Part shown: positions 60,935 to 64,000 of the stretch, in pieces
Numbering within the stretch: the stretch's first letter is position 1
Layout of the letters: each line of letters begins with the position of its first letter
Assembly: GCF_018143015.1 (NCBI RefSeq)
Contig: NC_054746.1
Span: 24,132,464 to 24,196,463 of the forward strand
Source: Lytechinus variegatus
Lineage: Eukaryota; Echinodermata; Echinoidea; Temnopleuroida; Toxopneustidae
Direction: 5' to 3'
Length of the DNA: 64,000 bases
The notes under the pieces: model-generated
Database searches by the model: none
Told to the model about the DNA's origin: nothing
The model's input: only the letters and a program-made list of their open reading frames with translations
Made by a program: the position numbers and the translations under genes

Positions 60935-61945
60935 GAGCAACCAATCAGTTGGCCAACGGTTTCAAATTGGAACACTATCTGGTTCTAATTGAAACCAGTT
61001 ACCAACTGGTTCCAGTTAAAACCAATAAGGAAACTGGAACCAGTTGGCAATTGGTTCCAGTTGAAACCATTTAGGAAACTGCAGTCTCAGTTGCTCCAAT
61101 TTCCTAAAACCAGTTTATCCGATTGGAGGCAACTGGTTTCAATTGGTTCCAGCTAAGCCATTGAAGGCAACTGGTTTCCGTTGAAACCAATTGGTTTCAA
61201 CTGGATCTAATTGGAACTTCCAGTTGGAATGAACTTAATTAGTTACAAATAAATTAGCATTTGTACTAACAATTGTTCAAGCCAAGGGTGGAAATCTCTC
61301 CCCAAAGGCAGGGGGACCAGGGGCTGGAAAATTTGTCAAGTCAAAAAAATGAAAGGTCATATTATCGACCAAAATAACTTTTACAAGCAAAAAAAAAGGG
61401 TTATCACCCTAAAAACTAAGGTAATCTCGTCAAAAATACATGTTTTATTTTGGTTTTTGATGATGTATTTCTTTCCATCATACAAGTCCAAAAGTAGTAG
61501 GGGGACATTGGATACTAGTATTGTGTCCCTCTCCATCTATTTTTTGCCCCCCCCCCCGGATTAACGCCCATGGCTCATGCCAACACAGAAGCATATGTCT
61601 ATTCATACCACCCAATGTGAAGGACATTGATAAAATATACTCTTATACATGACTTTTTTATGGAGGAGCTTATATGTATTTGTATTTGATGTAATTTGGT
61701 AACAGTTAGTGGTGTACTACTTATCTTTAAATCTGTGATTATTAATTATTAGGATTTCCAGTTACTGGTTCTAATTAGTAATCATTTCCAGTTACCCAAC
61801 TGGTTCCAGTTAGGATTTCCAGTTACTCAACTGGTTCCAGTTAGGATTTCCAGTTGCCCGACTGGGTTCCAATTGGTTTCTATGGAAATTGTTATATTCC
61901 AGTTAAAACGTTGAAGCAGTTGGAAATCCAACCTGTTTCAATTGG
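60935..61945. repeat. GGTTCCAGTT low-complexity repeat patches
   Basis: Dense degenerate copies of aactggttccagttgg and complements (ggaaccagttggcaattgg) fill about 60935-61230 and 61750-61945. About 500 bp of unrelated sequence lies between. The word is near-palindromic, so both strands look alike. Confidence 0.8.
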
Positions 61946-62102
61946 ATTTTGGTCGGGGGGGGGCAAGAGCCAAAAATTTCCCATCAATTAACAGGATTTT
62001 TTTATGATTTTGCGCGTAGCGCAAACCTAGTGCGCATCAGCGCGAAGCTCTATGCGGCAGCTATATCTGACCACGGTAGGTTCAAGTCGATTGCGAAGAG
62101 GC

Positions 62103-62716
62103 AAGAGGCAAGTCCACCTCAGAAAATTTTCGATTTGAATCAATAGAGAAAAATCAGACAAGCACAATGCTGAAAATTTCATCAAAATCGGATGTAAAAT
62201 AAGAAAGTTATGACATTTTCGCTTAAGTTTCGCTTATTTTCAACAAAATAGTTATTTATACGAGTCAGACACATTCAAATGAGAGAGTCGATGATGTCAC
62301 TCACTCACTATTTCTTTTGTTTTTTATTGTTTGAATTATACAATATTTCAATTTTTATGAATTTGACAATCAGGACCTCCTAACCTGAAGCACAAAATGT
62401 TAAAATAATGGAATTCAACGTGTTCAGGGAGGAATGAAACTTCATTTCACATGACAATGACGAGAAAATAACAATATTTCATACTTCATATAATAAAATG
62501 CAAAAGAAATAGTGAGTAAGTGATGTCATCAACTCTCTAATTTGGATGTAACTGGCTCGTTCATATAACTATTTTGTTGAAAATAAGCGAAAATTTAAAA
62601 TTCCATAACTTTCTTATTTTAAATCCGATTTTGATGAAATTTTAAGCGTTATGCTTGTTGAATTTTTCTCTTTTTATTCAAATCAAGTTTTTGTTGGGGT
62701 GGACTTGTCCTTTAAA
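62103..62716. repeat. MITE family A copy at the right side
   Basis: Left end ggcaagtccacctcag (terminal TTTAAA lost) and right end ggggtggacttgtcctttaa, with the shared inner palindrome. Confidence 0.85.
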
Positions 62717-62719
62717 TAT

Positions 62720-62800
62720 GATGATGATGATGGTGGTGGTGGTGGGTTGATGATGGAAATGATGATTGATAATGGTGGTGGTGGTGTTGATAGCGGAAAA
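62720..62800. repeat. GAT/GGT trinucleotide microsatellite
   Basis: Runs of gatgatgatg and ggtggtggtgg immediately right of the MITE end. Not coding. Confidence 0.8.
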
Positions 62801-63245
62801 GTTATGACTAAAAAAGTTTATCTTGCATATATTCCGACACACGACCTTAACTCTATAGCTTACAGGGAACAAGAGGATTTAATTGAGTCTGGGAGATGAT
62901 TCCGATTGTCAGGACCATTATGTCTTACGGATCTCTGGGCAATAAGTAGTTTTGGATACACTAAATGTAATTAGAAAAATTATGGGTGAGGTAATCATGA
63001 ATGGTTTTGTTTAGTGGTGAACAACGGTAGGCATAATAATGTATTGATGTTAGATACTCTTAGAGAGTTTAATTGGTGAAAAATGATCTGGTGTGAGATA
63101 AAATTTTGTGAACCGATACAAATTCAAAGGGCTTTTTGTTGCAATAAATAAATATAATTTATTTTGGCTTTGTTCGTGGTAGCCCAGACCAGATTTCTAC
63201 ACAGTATATACGGTAAAATCAAAGAATCATCATTAAAACAATCAT

Positions 63246-64000
63246 TAAAAAAAGACCGGGAAGGGCTCTTGCACCCCCCCCCCCCGGTCACTGACCTCCG
63301 TTACACCCCTCTTCTCATTCTCTATATTCTTTATCCTCGGCTATCTGGTCGTGTTTTTGAATTTTGTTTTCTTTTCCTTTTTATCATTATCCAATTCAGA
63401 CTTCTCCTAGCCCATTCTCGTGCAATTTCGGCTTCATTTCCTGTTTCTTTTTCTTTTTTTATAATATTCTCCACTTTCATTTCCCGTTCCATTTGGCAGT
63501 CCTTATTCATTTTTTTTCGATCATTATTTTATAGGCCTAAGTATCCCGAGATTGTTCCTTGCTCACATGTTCTTCTTCCCCTCCGCTCCCTCTTTCATTC
63601 GTTTTAATTTCCTTTCTTTTCTTTCTGTTCTTTCTTCCCATTTTCTAGTCTCTCTTCCCTTTCCCCCTTCTTAAAAAAAGACCGGGAAGGGCTCTTGCAC
63701 CCCCCCCCCGGTCACTGACCTCCGTTACACCCCTCTTCTCATTCTCTATATTCTTTATCCTCGGCTATCTGGTCGTGTTTTTGAATTTTGTTTTCTTTTC
63801 CTTTTTATCATTATCCAATTCAGACTTCTCCTAGCCCATTCTCGTGCAATTTCGGCTTCATTTCCTGTTTCTTTTGTCTTTTTTTATAATATTCTCCACT
63901 TTCATTTCCCGTTCCATTTGGCAGTCCTTGTTCATTTTTTTCGATCATTTATAGGCCTAAGTATCCCGAGATTGTTCTTGCTCACATGTTCTTCTTCCCC
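63246..64000. repeat. 426-bp direct tandem duplication, continuing past the window end
   Basis: gaccgggaagggctcttgca followed by poly-C starts at 63254 and again at 63680. About 320 bases of the second copy are visible and nearly identical (small indels in homopolymers). Pyrimidine-rich, with no gene. Confidence 0.95.

Noticed and set aside
63164..63607. 147-codon plus-strand open frame
   Set aside because: Covers the pyrimidine-rich 426-bp duplication; low-complexity Phe/Ser/Leu translation without domain.

Overview
The window reads as intron-rich, AT-rich animal nuclear DNA. There are no long bacterial-style ORFs, splice sites are canonical GT-AG, and the space between exons is packed with short non-coding transposons, microsatellites and SINEs. 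Long-arm TTAAAGG...CCTTTAA MITEs, a tRNA-headed SINE with a Deu/V-SINE-like core and a kinastrin-like gene together suggest an invertebrate deuterostome, most likely an echinoderm such as a sea urchin. That assignment is inference.

Two multi-exon genes can be assembled, both on the minus strand. Gene 1 (8975-17557, 7 coding exons, predicted 604 aa) encodes a cell-surface protein: signal peptide, Thr/Ser-rich mucin-like region with 17 copies of a TNESPMA heptad, a SEA-like segment, a Cys-rich Ly6/uPAR (three-finger) domain and a C-terminal GPI-anchor signal. Gene 2 (27708-59547, 8 coding exons, predicted 187 aa) encodes a small coiled-coil protein. It resembles kinastrin/SKAP (KNSTRN) around a conserved Gly-Ile-Asn-Pro turn and carries an N-terminal SxIP motif. 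In both models every exon length and splice phase agrees, so the reading frames stay open from ATG to stop.

Layout: 1-8.9 kb holds a truncated MITE, a tandem-repeat element, (TA)n tracts, hairpins and two weak candidate exons. 9-17.6 kb is gene 1; its first intron carries a MITE and a large inverted 53-bp-repeat array set in (TA)n. 17.6-27.7 kb is intergenic with small inverted-repeat elements and a SINE. 27.7-59.5 kb is gene 2, with introns full of MITEs, mariner-like TA-flanked elements, minisatellite-bearing elements, a SINE and LINE scraps. 59.5-64 kb lies upstream of gene 2 and holds a TIR element, a GGTTCCAGTT-rich low-complexity patch, another MITE and a 426-bp direct duplication running off the window end.

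The two genes show no functional link. The most notable items are the mucin/SEA-like/Ly6/GPI architecture of gene 1, the short SxIP-bearing kinastrin-like gene 2, and three inverted-repeat elements each sitting inside a TA microsatellite. I found no functional tRNA, rRNA, CRISPR array or intact transposase.
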